Part shown: positions 20,322-28,274 of the stretch, in pieces
Layout of the letters: each line of letters begins with the position of its first letter
Numbering within the stretch: the first letter of the stretch is position 1
Notes under the pieces: generated by a model
What the model saw: the letters and a program-made list of their open reading frames with translations, nothing else
The model's database searches: none
What the model was told of the DNA's origin: nothing
Made by a program: the position numbers and the translations under genes
Assembly (NCBI GenBank): GCA_026989055.1
Contig: JALSKC010000031.1
Span: 1-64,000, forward strand
Length of the DNA: 64,000 nt
Direction: 5' to 3'
From: Paracoccaceae bacterium
GTDB taxonomy: Bacteria; Pseudomonadota; Alphaproteobacteria; Rhodobacterales; Rhodobacteraceae

Positions 20322-20654
20322 ATGACAAAGAGACGATTCACCCCCGCCTATCCGGCTGAATTTCGCGAGCGCGGCGTTCGGTTGTTTCGAGAGGGCCGCG
20401 CCGATTACGCCAGTGATACGGCGGCTTGCCGGGCGATTGCCCCGAAGCTTGGCTGTTCACCCGACAGTCTGCGCGCCCGGTGTCAGCAGGCCGAGCGCGA
20501 TTCCGGTCAGCGGGTCGGGCTGACAAGCGCGGAGAAGGACAGGATCAAGGAGTTGGCGCGCGAGGTCCGAGAACTTCGCCAGGCCAATGAGATCCTGAAG
20601 AAGGCCAGCGCATATTTCGCTCAGGCGGAGCTCGACCGCCCGTTGAAGCGATGA
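20322..20654 (+). CDS. IS3-family transposase OrfA
   Basis: A 110-residue protein with a helix-turn-helix (AIAPKLGCSPDSLRARCQQAE) and a C-terminal leucine-zipper-like coil (LAREVRELRQANEILKKASAYF). It binds the terminal repeats and is normally fused to OrfB by programmed frameshifting. ATG 20322 has better spacing from AAAGGA than ATG 20313. The stop overlaps the OrfB start as ATGA. Confidence 0.9.
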   Translation: MTKRRFTPAYPAEFRERGVRLFREGRADYASDTAACRAIAPKLGCSPDSLRARCQQAERDSGQRVGLTSAEKDRIKELAREVRELRQANEILKKASAYFAQAELDRPLKR

Positions 20655-21562
20655 TTGCCTTCATCGAGGACCACCGGGAAGTCTTCGGTGTCGGGCCGAT
20701 CTGCCGGGTTCTGGGGATCGCGCCATCGACTTTCCATGTGCACAAAGCGGTTGAACGTGATCCCGATCTGGCATCGGCCCGCGCCAAACAGGACATCATT
20801 GATGCCGAGAAGCGAGAAGATCGAGCAGGTTTTCGATGCCAGCCGCGGCCGCTATGGTGCCCGCAAAATCTGGCACGAACTGCAGCGCAAAGGACATGGC
20901 ATCGCCCGTTGCACGGTGGAACGCTCATGAAAGCAATGGGGTTACAGGGTGTTGTGCGCTCTAGAAAGCCCATCACAACCAATCCTGACACCTCTCGGCC
21001 CTGCCCGGATGACAAGGCGAACCGGGATTTCTCTGCGGTAGTGCCGAACCAGCTCTGGGTTTCGGACTTCACCTGTGTCTCAAGCTGGCAGGGCATGGTC
21101 TGCGTCGCCTTTGCAATCGACGTCTTCGCCCGCAGGATTGTCGGCTGGCGCGTTTCCACGTCGATGACCGCAGGCTTCGTTCTCGATGCCCTGAACCAGG
21201 CGATATGCCAGCGGGTGCCGCCCAAAGCTGGCCGGCTGATCCATCACAGCGACCGGGGCAGCCAGTGTCTGTCGATCAAATACACCGAACGTCTGGCAGA
21301 GGTCGGCATCGACACCTCGGTCGGCAGCGTCGGTGACAGCTATGACAACGCCCTGGCCGAGAGCATCATCGGCCTGTTCAAGGCCGAGGCAATCAACTTC
21401 CTCGGCCCTTGGAAGTCGGTGAGCCAGATCGAATGGGAAACCCTGAAATGGGTCGATTGGTGCAGCACCGAACGCCTGCACAGTGCCATCGGATATGTCA
21501 CGCCACAAGAAGCAGAGGAGAATTTCCGCCAGAACTTGGAGGCCGACGAAAAAGCGGCATAA
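20651..21562 (+). pseudogene. IS3-family transposase OrfB with two compensating frameshifts
   Basis: Integrase-type transposase with the catalytic DDE residues intact (WVSDFT, HHSDRGSQ, DNALAESI). The frame stays open over 303 residues, but between about 20815 and 20925 the family sequence (KIEQVFDASRGRYGARKIW and so on) is found in the next frame. A one-base gain near 20815 and a one-base loss near 20924 explain this. About 36 residues of the region before the catalytic core are thus nonsense, so the enzyme is probably inactive although no stop appears. Confidence 0.8.
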
Positions 21563-21603
21563 CTGTCGAACCAGAATCTCTCCGGTAAACCCGGGGAGTT
21601 CAC

Positions 21604-21886
21604 CCTTACGAGCTCTACCTCGAGCAGGGCGACATCGAGCACAGGCGCACCAGGGGCAGATCGCCCGGGACCAGCGGTTTCGTCGAGCGCTTCAACCGAA
21701 CGGTGCTGGACGGGTTCTTCCGCGTCAAGATGCCCGAGACCTGTCTCGCGAAACCGCCGAGCGCTTCCGGCCGATCTGGACGCGTGGCTGGTGCGCGTCA
21801 ACACCGAACGGTTGCATCCGGGCTACAGAAACACGGGCCGCAGACCAATCGAAACCGTCATGTCTTTCGTCCGGCAGGAAGGTTAA
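21604..21886 (+). pseudogene. IS481-like transposase remnant
   Basis: The end of an integrase-type transposase is readable in pieces: YELYLEQGDIEHRRTRGRSP and FVERFNRTVLDGFFRVKM in one frame, RETAERFRP in another, and LDAWLVRVNTERLHPGYRN to the stop at 21884 in a third. Two frameshifts and loss of the N-terminal part make it a pseudogene. It begins where the IS3 element ends and stops eight bases before the 3' end of tRNA-Ser. Confidence 0.75.
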
Positions 21887-21894
21887 GAATGCGG

Positions 21895-21984
21895 TGGCGG
21901 AGAGACAGGGATTCGAACCCTGGGACCCCTTGCAGGGTCAACGGTTTTCGAGACCGCCCCGTTCGACCACTCCGGCACCTCTCC
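21895..21984 (-). tRNA. tRNA-Ser (anticodon CGA)
   Basis: A 90-nucleotide class II tRNA. The acceptor stem GGAGAGG pairs with the 3' TCTCTCC, the CCA is encoded, the T arm reads GGTTCGAATCC, and the anticodon loop CTCGAAA sits on a five-pair stem, giving anticodon CGA for UCG codons. The long variable arm is typical of serine tRNAs. The mobile-element scar abuts its 3' end. Confidence 0.95.
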
Positions 21985-22010
21985 GCAGCCGCGCATGGCG
22001 GACGCAGGAC

Positions 22011-22039
22011 TATTTAGGTAATGCGCCGTTGCGATACAA
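22011..22039 (-). promoter_or_regulatory. Predicted tRNA-Ser promoter
   Basis: On the minus strand TTGTAT and TAAATA are 17 bases apart, 27 bases before the mature tRNA 5' end. Confidence 0.5.
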
Positions 22040-22398
22040 CAGGAAAATGCACGGAAACCGGAACCGGCACATGGGAATGCGGATGGGAGGAATGCGGATG
22101 GGAAAGGCACGCGGACGCCGCCGCGGCGGCAGGTGGTTGCCGGTATGTTCGTGGCGATTCCCTGTCGCCGGGGCGGCGGGATGTCCGGGGCGGGGGCCCG
22201 GAGGCGCGCGGCGGCATTTTCGGGCTTGACACGGCAGCCCGATGCCGGGATAAGCCGCCAGTCCTGACGGGCATCCGTCAGGTTGCGGAAACGACGCCCG
22301 CAAGGGCGCGCTGTCCGAGGCATCCCGGCCGCGCGGGCCGGGGCGGGAACGTCGGGAAAACCGGGGCCGAAGGGCGCGAGGAAATGAAGGAAGTGCAC
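22040..22398 (+). other. rplU upstream region
   Basis: The gap between tRNA-Ser and rplU holds the rplU promoter near its middle and a leader of about 135 bases after it. No gene, known riboswitch or clear r-protein binding structure could be identified. Confidence 0.5.
22226..22254 (+). promoter_or_regulatory. Predicted rplU-rpmA promoter
   Basis: A perfect -35 TTGACA and GATAAG with a 17-base spacer, the best-matching sigma-70 promoter of the window. It implies an untranslated leader of about 135 bases before rplU, long enough for control by a ribosomal protein. Confidence 0.65.
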
Positions 22399-23061
22399 AT
22401 GTTTGCGGTCCTCAAGACCGGCGGCAAGCAGTATCGGGTTCGCAGCGGAGACGTGTTGCGCGTCGAGAAGCTCGCGGCGGCCGCCGGCGACAAGATCCAG
22501 TTCAACGAGATCCTGATGGTGGGCAGCACGGTCGGCACCCCCCTGGTGGAAGGAGCGGCGGTTCAGGCCGAGGTGATCGATCAGATCAGGGGCGAGAAGC
22601 TGATCCATTTCGTCAAGCGCCGCCGCAAGCACAGCTCGCAGCGCAAGAAGGGCCACCGCCAGCAGCTGACGATGGTGCGGATCACCGATATCATCGAGAC
22701 GGGAGCGGACAGGACCGGCGTGAAGCCCGCGGTGGGCGCAGGTTCTGTGTCGGGCGCGGCCGCTGCCGCGCCGGCCGCGAAGAAGGCCGGCGCGAAGAAG
22801 ACCGCCGCGAAGAAGGCGCAGGCCGAGGCCCCGGAGAAGGCGGCGGCAAAGGCGGCAGCCGACGATCTGAAGAAGCTTTCGGGGGTCGGCCCGGTGCTGG
22901 AGAAGAAGCTGCACGAGGCCGGCGTCACCAGCTTTGCCCAGATCGCCGCCTGGACCGAGGAAGACGTGGCGGCCATGGACGAGAAGCTTTCGTTCAAGGG
23001 CCGGATCGAACGCGAAGGCTGGATCGAACAGGCCAGGAAGCTGGCCGCCGAGAAGGAGTAA
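22399..23061 (+). CDS. rplU: Ribosomal protein bL21 with C-terminal HhH extension
   Basis: Large-subunit ribosomal protein. Residues 1-103 are a complete bL21 ([20 protein letters not shown]). They are followed by an Ala/Lys-rich linker (about 104-154, histone-like repeats [14 protein letters not shown]) and a helix-hairpin-helix domain (about 155-215, [20 protein letters not shown]). The total of 220 residues is twice the usual bL21. Such extended forms are, to my knowledge, common in Rhodobacterales. ATG 22399 follows AAGGAAG at seven bases. rpmA starts six bases after its stop. Confidence 0.95.
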   Translation: MFAVLKTGGKQYRVRSGDVLRVEKLAAAAGDKIQFNEILMVGSTVGTPLVEGAAVQAEVIDQIRGEKLIHFVKRRRKHSSQRKKGHRQQLTMVRITDIIETGADRTGVKPAVGAGSVSGAAAAAPAAKKAGAKKTAAKKAQAEAPEKAAAKAAADDLKKLSGVGPVLEKKLHEAGVTSFAQIAAWTEEDVAAMDEKLSFKGRIEREGWIEQARKLAAEKE

Positions 23062-23067
23062 CCGACC

Positions 23068-23337
23068 ATGGCACACAAGAAGGCAGGCGGCTCGTCCCGC
23101 AACGGGCGCGACAGCATCGGGCGCCGCCTCGGAGTCAAGCTGTTCGGCGGCCAGACCGCCGTTCCGGGCAATATCATCATCCGCCAGCGCGGCACCAGGT
23201 GGTGGCCGGGCGAGGGGGTCGGCATGGGCCGCGATCACACCATCTTCGCCACTGTCGAAGGCACCGTGACCTTCCACAGGGGCTTCCGCGGGCGCACCTT
23301 CGTTTCGGTGCTTCCGGTATCGGAGGCAGCAGAATAG
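23068..23337 (+). CDS. rpmA: Ribosomal protein bL27
   Basis: An 89-residue large-subunit protein near the peptidyl-transferase centre. It begins [22 protein letters not shown], which is the family N-terminus without the Firmicute-type cleaved leader. The usual KFHPG turn reads RWWPG here. It is co-transcribed with rplU and followed by a strong terminator at 23369. Confidence 0.97.
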   Translation: MAHKKAGGSSRNGRDSIGRRLGVKLFGGQTAVPGNIIIRQRGTRWWPGEGVGMGRDHTIFATVEGTVTFHRGFRGRTFVSVLPVSEAAE

Positions 23338-23368
23338 GCGCCGGACGGGGCATTGATGCAAATCGATG

Positions 23369-23403
23369 GGGATCGGCGCAACCGGCCGGTCCCTTTTCTT
23401 TTC
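23369..23403 (+). terminator. Intrinsic terminator of rplU-rpmA
   Basis: GGGATCGGC pairs with GCCGGTCCC (nine pairs, one G-U) around a seven-base loop and is followed by TTTTCTTTTC. It lies 31 bases after the rpmA stop codon. Confidence 0.85.
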
Positions 23404-23517
23404 ATCCTTGACGGTCGGCGCCGGCTCTGCCGGGCCGAAGGGCGGGGGACATGGGACAGGCGGCAGCAGCGGCAATGAGCGCGTGGCGGCGCGCGGCACG
23501 CGCCGGCGGAGCGGCCG

Positions 23518-23562
23518 GAGATGCTGCCCGGAGAGATGCTGCCCGGAGAGATGCTGCCCGGA
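23518..23562. repeat. 15-bp tandem repeat, three exact copies
   Basis: GAGATGCTGCCCGGA occurs three times head to tail without a mismatch. The copies are upstream of the GNAT gene. They would read GEMLP repeats if translated, but the surrounding frame shows no protein family. Confidence 0.95.
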
Positions 23563-23779
23563 ATGGGCGGCAATGCGGGCGGCAATCGCGTGCCCGACGC
23601 CGGAATTGTCGCGCCGGGGGCGACAGGCGCAAAAACGCCTTTGCCGCCCTTGCCTCGATGGGGGACAATCTCCATCTCGTTGGCAGCGCGTCCCCGGGCG
23701 GGGAAGCCCTTTCGCCGGGCGCCGCCTTCCTCGGCGCGTCCCTCGCGGGTGCCGAGCGTTTCTTTCCGGGAGGACAGGC

Positions 23780-24316
23780 ATGATCATCGACCAGATCACC
23801 AACCAGCCCGTCATCGAGGCCGAAAGGTTCATCCTGCGCCCGGTGCGCAAGTCGGATACCGGGCTGCTGGAGCTGCACATGGGGGATGAGCGGGTGGCGC
23901 GTGCTACCGGTACCATTCCGCATCCGCTGCCCCCGGGGGCCACCGAGGCCTATGTGGCCCGGGCGCTTTCTCCCGACCGGCAGGAGGATGTCTGGGTGAT
24001 GGACGGGGTGCGCAGCGGGCTGGCCGAGGTGCTCGGGGTGGTCCTGCTCCGGCCGATGGACCGCAGCCAGTCCGAGATCAGCTTCTGGGTGGCGCCGGCC
24101 TTCTGGAATGCCGGGATCGCTTCGGAGGCGGTGCGCAGCATGGTGGCGGCCAATCCGCAGAAGGCCCGGACCTTCTTTGCCGAGATCTTCCAGGACAACC
24201 CGGCCTCGGCCCGGGTGGTGACCAACGCCGGCTTCGAATATCTTGGCGATGCCGAGTCCTATTCGCTGGCCCGTGGCGCGACCGTGCCGACCTGGACCTA
24301 TGTGAAACGGCTGTAG
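23780..24316 (+). CDS. GNAT family N-acetyltransferase
   Basis: A 178-residue acetyl-CoA dependent transferase of the RimJ/RimL-like group. It begins with ITNQPVIEAERFILRPVRKSD and has the acceptor region ISFWVAPAFWNAGIASEAV followed by NPASARVVTNAGFEYLGD, the usual family ending. ATG 23780 follows GGGAGG. In Rhodobacterales a GNAT gene typically sits between rpmA and obgE; here obgE is not present downstream. The substrate is unknown. Confidence 0.88.
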   Translation: MIIDQITNQPVIEAERFILRPVRKSDTGLLELHMGDERVARATGTIPHPLPPGATEAYVARALSPDRQEDVWVMDGVRSGLAEVLGVVLLRPMDRSQSEISFWVAPAFWNAGIASEAVRSMVAANPQKARTFFAEIFQDNPASARVVTNAGFEYLGDAESYSLARGATVPTWTYVKRL

Positions 24317-24400
24317 CGCACGCCCACCCGGGGCGACGGGTGGGGCGGCATCGACGGCGGGGCGGGAGCGTGCCCAAAGAGCGTGCCCGAGGGCGGGGGG

Positions 24401-24838
24401 TCACCCGGCGGCCAGCCAGGCGCCGAGAAGGGTTGCCGGCAAGGTGGAGAGGGTCCCTGCCACGAGCAGCCCGCGCGGCATCCGCGACGGGGCGCGGGCC
24501 GAAAGCAGCCCCACCGCCGTGCCGACGGTCCCGACAACGGCGGCGTTGAGAAGCGGCGCCGCCGGGGCGAGCCAGCCGGTCACCCCGCCTGATATCAGCG
24601 AAGTCGCGAGGGACAATACCAGCATCTGCAGGACGAAGCCGCGTTCCTGACTGGCTGCCTCGAAGGCTTCGTCGAACAGGCGATTAGCCTCCTCGTCCAT
24701 CGGGTCCATTCCCTGCCGTTCGGCCTCGCGGCTGACATCGACAGCGAAGCCCAGCCCCAGGATCGCGCCGGCGCCGCCGCCGATCGCCACGGCGCTGACA
24801 ATTCCGGCGCAGATCGCGAGAAAGGACAACTGTTCCAT
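24401..24838 (-). CDS. Small membrane protein of unknown function
   Basis: A 145-residue protein with three or four hydrophobic helices: one at the N-terminus (LAICAGIVSAVAIGGGAGAI) and two or three in the C-terminal half, separated by an acidic soluble stretch (DEEANRLFDEAFEAASQ). No family recognised. It lies 11 bases downstream of ilvN on the same strand, so it may be the third gene of the ilv operon. Confidence 0.65.
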   Translation of the reverse strand: MEQLSFLAICAGIVSAVAIGGGAGAILGLGFAVDVSREAERQGMDPMDEEANRLFDEAFEAASQERGFVLQMLVLSLATSLISGGVTGWLAPAAPLLNAAVVGTVGTAVGLLSARAPSRMPRGLLVAGTLSTLPATLLGAWLAAG

Positions 24839-24849
24839 GATCGCCGCCG

Positions 24850-25413
24850 TCAGTCGCGGCCGCGCGAGAGCGCCGCCACGCCCGTGCGGGCGACCTCGAC
24901 CAGCCCGAGCGGACGCATCAGATCGGCGAAGGCGTCGATCTTTTCCGGCGTGCCGGTGATCTCGAAGGTGAAGCTTTCCAGGGTGCTGTCCACCACGTTG
25001 GCGCGGAAGATGTCGGCCAGCCGCAGCGCCTCGACCCGCTTTTCGCCCTTGCCGGCGACCTTGAACAGCGCCAGTTCGCGCTCGACCGAGGGGCCTTCGT
25101 CGGTCAGGTCGTGCACCTCGTGCACCGGCACGATGCGGCCGAGTTGCGCCTGGATCTGGTCGATCACCGAGGGCGTTCCCGTGGTGACGATGGTGATGCG
25201 GGACTGGTGGCCGGTGTGATCGACCTCGGCCACGGTCAGGCTTTCGATATTGTAGCCGCGCCCGGAAAACAGGCCGATGACGCGGGCCAGCACGCCGGCC
25301 TCGTTGTCCACCACCACGGCCAGCGTATGGCGCTCCACCGCTTCGGCATGCGGATCGCGCAGCGGATAGGCCGAATGGCTGGTGGAACCCTTCTTTATTT
25401 TCAGAGCAGACAT
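24850..25413 (-). CDS. ilvN: Acetolactate synthase small (regulatory) subunit
   Basis: Regulatory subunit giving valine feedback inhibition to acetolactate synthase; 187 residues with an N-terminal ACT domain (TLAVVVDNEAGVLARVIGLF, then YNIESLTV) and the C-terminal ALS_ss domain. The start at 25413 (MSALKIKKGSTSHS) follows AAAGG. It lies 13 bases after ilvB, and both belong to one attenuated operon. ilvH is the alternative name. Confidence 0.95.
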   Translation of the reverse strand: MSALKIKKGSTSHSAYPLRDPHAEAVERHTLAVVVDNEAGVLARVIGLFSGRGYNIESLTVAEVDHTGHQSRITIVTTGTPSVIDQIQAQLGRIVPVHEVHDLTDEGPSVERELALFKVAGKGEKRVEALRLADIFRANVVDSTLESFTFEITGTPEKIDAFADLMRPLGLVEVARTGVAALSRGRD

Positions 25414-25426
25414 TTGCGAGCCTTTC

Positions 25427-27181
25427 TCAAACCAGAACCGCGCCACCGCTTTCGATCGCCCCTTCGGTGGGAGCATCGCCCAGAAGCATCTCGTTGTGCG
25501 GCTTGCCCGAGGGGATCATCGGGAAGCAGTTCTCGTGCTTTTCCACCAGGCAGTCGAAGATCACCGGCCCGTCGTGCCGGATCATTTCCATGATCGCCTC
25601 ATCCAGATCGGCCGGATCGGTGCAGGCGATCCCCTTCGCCCCGAAGGCCTCGGCCAGCTTGACGAAATCTGGCAGCGCCTCGGACCAGCTTTGCGAATAG
25701 CGCTCGCCGTGCAGAAGCTGCTGCCACTGGCGCACCATCCCGAGGCGTTCGTTGTTGAGGATGAACTGCTTGACCGGCAGCCGGTACTGCACCGCAGTGC
25801 CCATCTCCTGCATGTTCATCAGCCAGGAGGCCTCGCCCGCGACATTGATCACCAGCGCCTCGGGGTGGGCCAGCTGCACACCGATCGAGGCGGGGAAGCC
25901 GTAGCCCATGGTGCCCAGCCCGCCGGAAGTCATGAAGCGGTTGGGGGCATCGAAGCGCATGTATTGCGCCGCCCACATCTGGTGCTGGCCGACCTCGGTG
26001 GTGACGTAGCGTTCGCGCCCGGCGGTCAGCGCCTCGAGCCGCTCGATCGCATATTGCGGCTTGATCACCTCCTTCGAGCCGGCATAGGCAAGGCAGTCGG
26101 TCTTGCGCCAGCCCTCGATCCGGGCCCACCATTCCTTCAGCGCCGCGCGCTCGGTCTTGCGCCCGCGCGACTTCCAGATCCGCAGCAGGTCTTCCAGCAC
26201 ATGGGCCACATCGCCCACGATCGGGAAATCGACCCGGATGACCTTGTTGATCGAGCTCGGGTCTATGTCCACATGGGCCTTTTTCGAGCCCGGCGAAAAG
26301 GCCGAGATCAGCCCGGTGATCCGGTCGTCGAAGCGGGCGCCGACGGCGATCATCAGGTCGCAGTCGTGCATTGCCATGTTGGCCTCATAAAGCCCGTGCA
26401 TCCCCAGCATGCCGATCCAGTTCCTGCCCGAACCGGGATAGGCGCCCAGCCCCATGAGCGTCGAGGTGATCGGGAAGCCGGTGGCATCGACCAGCTCGCG
26501 CAGGAGCTGGCTGGCGGCAGGGCCCGAGTTGATGACGCCGCCGCCGGTGTAGAAGATCGGGCGCTTCGCGCTTTCCATCGCCTCGACAAGCGCCTTTATC
26601 TGCTCCAGGTCGCCCTTGAGGCGGGGGGCGTAGCGGCGGGTGTCGGCCTGCTTTGGGGTCACGTAGCCGCCCGAGGCGAACTGCACGTCCTTCGGGATGT
26701 CCACCAGAACCGGCCCCGGTCGGCCGCTGGTCGCCACGTGAAAGGCCTGGTGCAGCACCTCGGCGAGCTTCTCGGTATCCTTCACCAGCCAGTTGTGCTT
26801 GGTGCAGGGGCGGGTGATGCCCACGGTGTCGGCTTCCTGGAAGCCGTCGGTGCCGATCATGAAGGTGGGCACCTGGCCGGTGATGACCACCAGGGGAATC
26901 GAATCCATCAGCGCGTCGGTCAGCCCGGTGACGGCATTGGTGGCGCCGGGGCCGGAGGTGACCAGCACCACCCCCGGCTTGCCGGTGGAGCGCGCATAGC
27001 CCTCGGCGGCATGCACCGCGCCCTGTTCGTGGCGCACCAGGATATGGCGGATGTCGTTCTGCAGGAAGAGTTCGTCATAGATCGGGAGCACGGCGCCGCC
27101 CGGGTAGCCGAATACCGTGTCCACGCCCTGATCCTTCAGCGCCTGAACCACCATTTTCGCACCAGTCATCTGACGTGCCAT
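25427..27181 (-). CDS. ilvB: Acetolactate synthase large subunit
   Basis: Thiamine-diphosphate enzyme condensing two pyruvates, or pyruvate and 2-ketobutyrate, in valine, leucine and isoleucine synthesis. The 584-residue protein has the catalytic Glu52 in RHEQGAVHAAEGYAR, the FAD-binding middle domain, and the ThDP motif as GEASWLMN where many homologues have GDAS or GDG. Alphaproteobacterial enzymes commonly carry GEAS, so activity is expected. The start at 27181 follows GGAGAG. An attenuator and leader peptide precede it. Confidence 0.97.
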   Translation of the reverse strand: MARQMTGAKMVVQALKDQGVDTVFGYPGGAVLPIYDELFLQNDIRHILVRHEQGAVHAAEGYARSTGKPGVVLVTSGPGATNAVTGLTDALMDSIPLVVITGQVPTFMIGTDGFQEADTVGITRPCTKHNWLVKDTEKLAEVLHQAFHVATSGRPGPVLVDIPKDVQFASGGYVTPKQADTRRYAPRLKGDLEQIKALVEAMESAKRPIFYTGGGVINSGPAASQLLRELVDATGFPITSTLMGLGAYPGSGRNWIGMLGMHGLYEANMAMHDCDLMIAVGARFDDRITGLISAFSPGSKKAHVDIDPSSINKVIRVDFPIVGDVAHVLEDLLRIWKSRGRKTERAALKEWWARIEGWRKTDCLAYAGSKEVIKPQYAIERLEALTAGRERYVTTEVGQHQMWAAQYMRFDAPNRFMTSGGLGTMGYGFPASIGVQLAHPEALVINVAGEASWLMNMQEMGTAVQYRLPVKQFILNNERLGMVRQWQQLLHGERYSQSWSEALPDFVKLAEAFGAKGIACTDPADLDEAIMEMIRHDGPVIFDCLVEKHENCFPMIPSGKPHNEMLLGDAPTEGAIESGGAVLV

Positions 27182-27249
27182 CTTGCTCTCCGTTTCGCTC
27201 CACGCTCATGCGCCATCCATGAAAGGGCGCCAGCCATGAACCAGCCATG

Positions 27250-27275
27250 AAAAAGCCCCCGGAATTTTCGGGGGC
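27250..27275 (-). terminator. Attenuator terminator of the ilvBN leader
   Basis: On the minus strand GCCCCCG pairs with CGGGGGC around a seven-base loop, followed by TTTTT. It lies about 70 bases upstream of ilvB and inside its transcript, so read-through is needed for expression. Confidence 0.85.
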
Positions 27276-27317
27276 GCATGGAAAACCGTTATGGTCGCCG
27301 CTACCGGCCCATGCGCC
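27273..27317 (-). promoter_or_regulatory. Antiterminator pairing of the ilv leader
   Basis: GGCGCATGG (27309-27317), at the 3' end of the leader peptide gene, is perfectly complementary to CCATGCGCC (27273-27281). The second arm overlaps the first three bases of the terminator stem, so the two structures exclude each other. A ribosome at the leader stop codon would cover the first arm and favour termination. Confidence 0.75.
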
Positions 27318-27348
27318 AATTTCCTACAATCACCACGAGGCATCCCAT
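27301..27348 (-). CDS. ilv leader peptide (attenuation control)
   Basis: A 15-residue peptide MGCLVVIVGNWRMGR, with AGGAG seven bases upstream of its ATG. Five consecutive residues are Leu-Val-Val-Ile-Val, the products of the downstream pathway. Stalling at these codons when charged branched-chain tRNAs are scarce would leave the antiterminator free to form. This is the classical arrangement of ilv operons. Short length alone would not support a gene; the codon content plus mutually exclusive hairpins do. Confidence 0.8.
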   Translation of the reverse strand: MGCLVVIVGNWRMGR

Positions 27349-27373
27349 GACAAGGCTCCTGAAGCTGTGCGCG

Positions 27374-27402
27374 CGACATTAAGATCCGGGTTCCGGAGCG
27401 TC
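27374..27402 (-). promoter_or_regulatory. Predicted ilvBN promoter
   Basis: On the minus strand TTGACG and TAATGT are exactly 17 bases apart. The start point would be near 27366, about 18 bases before the leader peptide ATG. The rest of the gap to the response regulator gene (27403-27614) shows nothing else that I can support. Confidence 0.65.
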
Positions 27403-27614
27403 AACCGGCAAATGCGCGACTCCGGAGCGCCGGCGCAGAGGGGCGGACGAAAATTGCGCCGACCCGGCGGAAACGGACAGGATCGTCCTGCGGCACCGTC
27501 TGCCGCTTTCCGGTCGTTTCGCGCCGCTCCGCGCTCCGGGCGGGCACCGCTCCCGCCGGATCTGTGCGCGTGCCGCTTCGCCGCCCGGAGCGCCGGGACC
27601 CGGCGCGGGGCTCT

Positions 27615-28274
27615 TCAGTAGCGGCTCCCCGTTCCCTGCAGAACGCCGTGCTCGAGCGCGTAGCGGGTCAGCCCGGCGGTGGAGGAAATCCCCAGCTTGG
27701 CCCTGATGTTCTTGCGGTGGGTTTCCACCGTGCGCACGGAAATGCCCAGCTCGACGGCCACTTCCTTGTTCGACTTGCCCTGGGCCAGCTGCAGGAGGAT
27801 GGTCTGCTCGCGCGATGTCAGAGGCTCGCGGTTGTCGATGATGCGCGGCTTCAGCGCCACCTGGGCGCCGGTGCACAGATATTCCCGGTCTGCCATGACC
27901 GCATCTATCGCCTGGCGGATCTCCTCGGTCGGCACGTCCTTGAGCACATAGCCGCGCGCGCCGTGGCTGAGCGCCGTCGAGATGTATTCGGGGTTGTCGT
28001 GCATCGACAGGATCAGCACTCTGGTTTCGGGGCGTTTTTCCAGGATCAGCTCGATCGCCGGCAGGCCGCCGATTCCGGGCATGTTGAGGTCGAGCAGAAC
28101 CACGTCGGGGGCGAGCGCGTCGATCTGTTCGACCGCGCTCTGCCCGTCGTGGAGCGTGCCGACCACCTCGATGTCGTCATAGCTTTCCAGGATCGCCCGG
28201 ATTCCCTCGGCCACCATCGGGTGGTCATCGACGATCAGGATCCGGGTCGGCCCGCCTTGCTGCCGGTCGTTCAT
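27615..28274 (-). CDS. NarL/LuxR-family response regulator
   Basis: A 219-residue DNA-binding regulator with an N-terminal receiver domain (phospho-Asp62 in LLDLNMPG, Lys112 in YVLKD) and a C-terminal LuxR-type helix-turn-helix (LTSREQTILLQLAQGKSNKE, then SVRTVETHRKNIRAKL). Its ATG overlaps the kinase stop codon (ATGA), so both are translated together. The divergent TRAP transporter operon is the natural target, as with DctSR-type systems, but no binding site was recognised. Confidence 0.92.
   Translation of the reverse strand: MNDRQQGGPTRILIVDDHPMVAEGIRAILESYDDIEVVGTLHDGQSAVEQIDALAPDVVLLDLNMPGIGGLPAIELILEKRPETRVLILSMHDNPEYISTALSHGARGYVLKDVPTEEIRQAIDAVMADREYLCTGAQVALKPRIIDNREPLTSREQTILLQLAQGKSNKEVAVELGISVRTVETHRKNIRAKLGISSTAGLTRYALEHGVLQGTGSRY

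Larger units (their letters stand above)
20272..21602 (+). mobile_element. IS3-family insertion sequence, 1331 bp
   Basis: Bounded by imperfect terminal inverted repeats: the left end reads TGAACCGCCCCGGGTTT and the right end, on the other strand, TGAACTCCCCGGGTTTACC. Inside are overlapping orfA and orfB. No 3-bp target duplication is seen (left flank ATC, right flank CCC). The left flank is an IS66 remnant and the right flank an IS481-like remnant, so the flanks were joined by rearrangement or the element lies in another mobile-element composite. Confidence 0.85.
23338..23779 (+). other. rpmA to GNAT spacer
   Basis: A 442-base gap containing the rplU-rpmA terminator and a triple 15-bp repeat. 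The remainder is GC-rich with no convincing gene. Confidence 0.5.

Noticed and set aside
20269-21605. Target-site duplication around the IS3 element
   Set aside because: The three bases on each side differ (ATC and CCC), and the flanks belong to different transposase families.
25427-27181. GEAS instead of GDG/GDAS in acetolactate synthase as a possible inactivating change
   Set aside because: Glu at this place is common in alphaproteobacterial enzymes and can bind the metal; the rest of the protein is intact.
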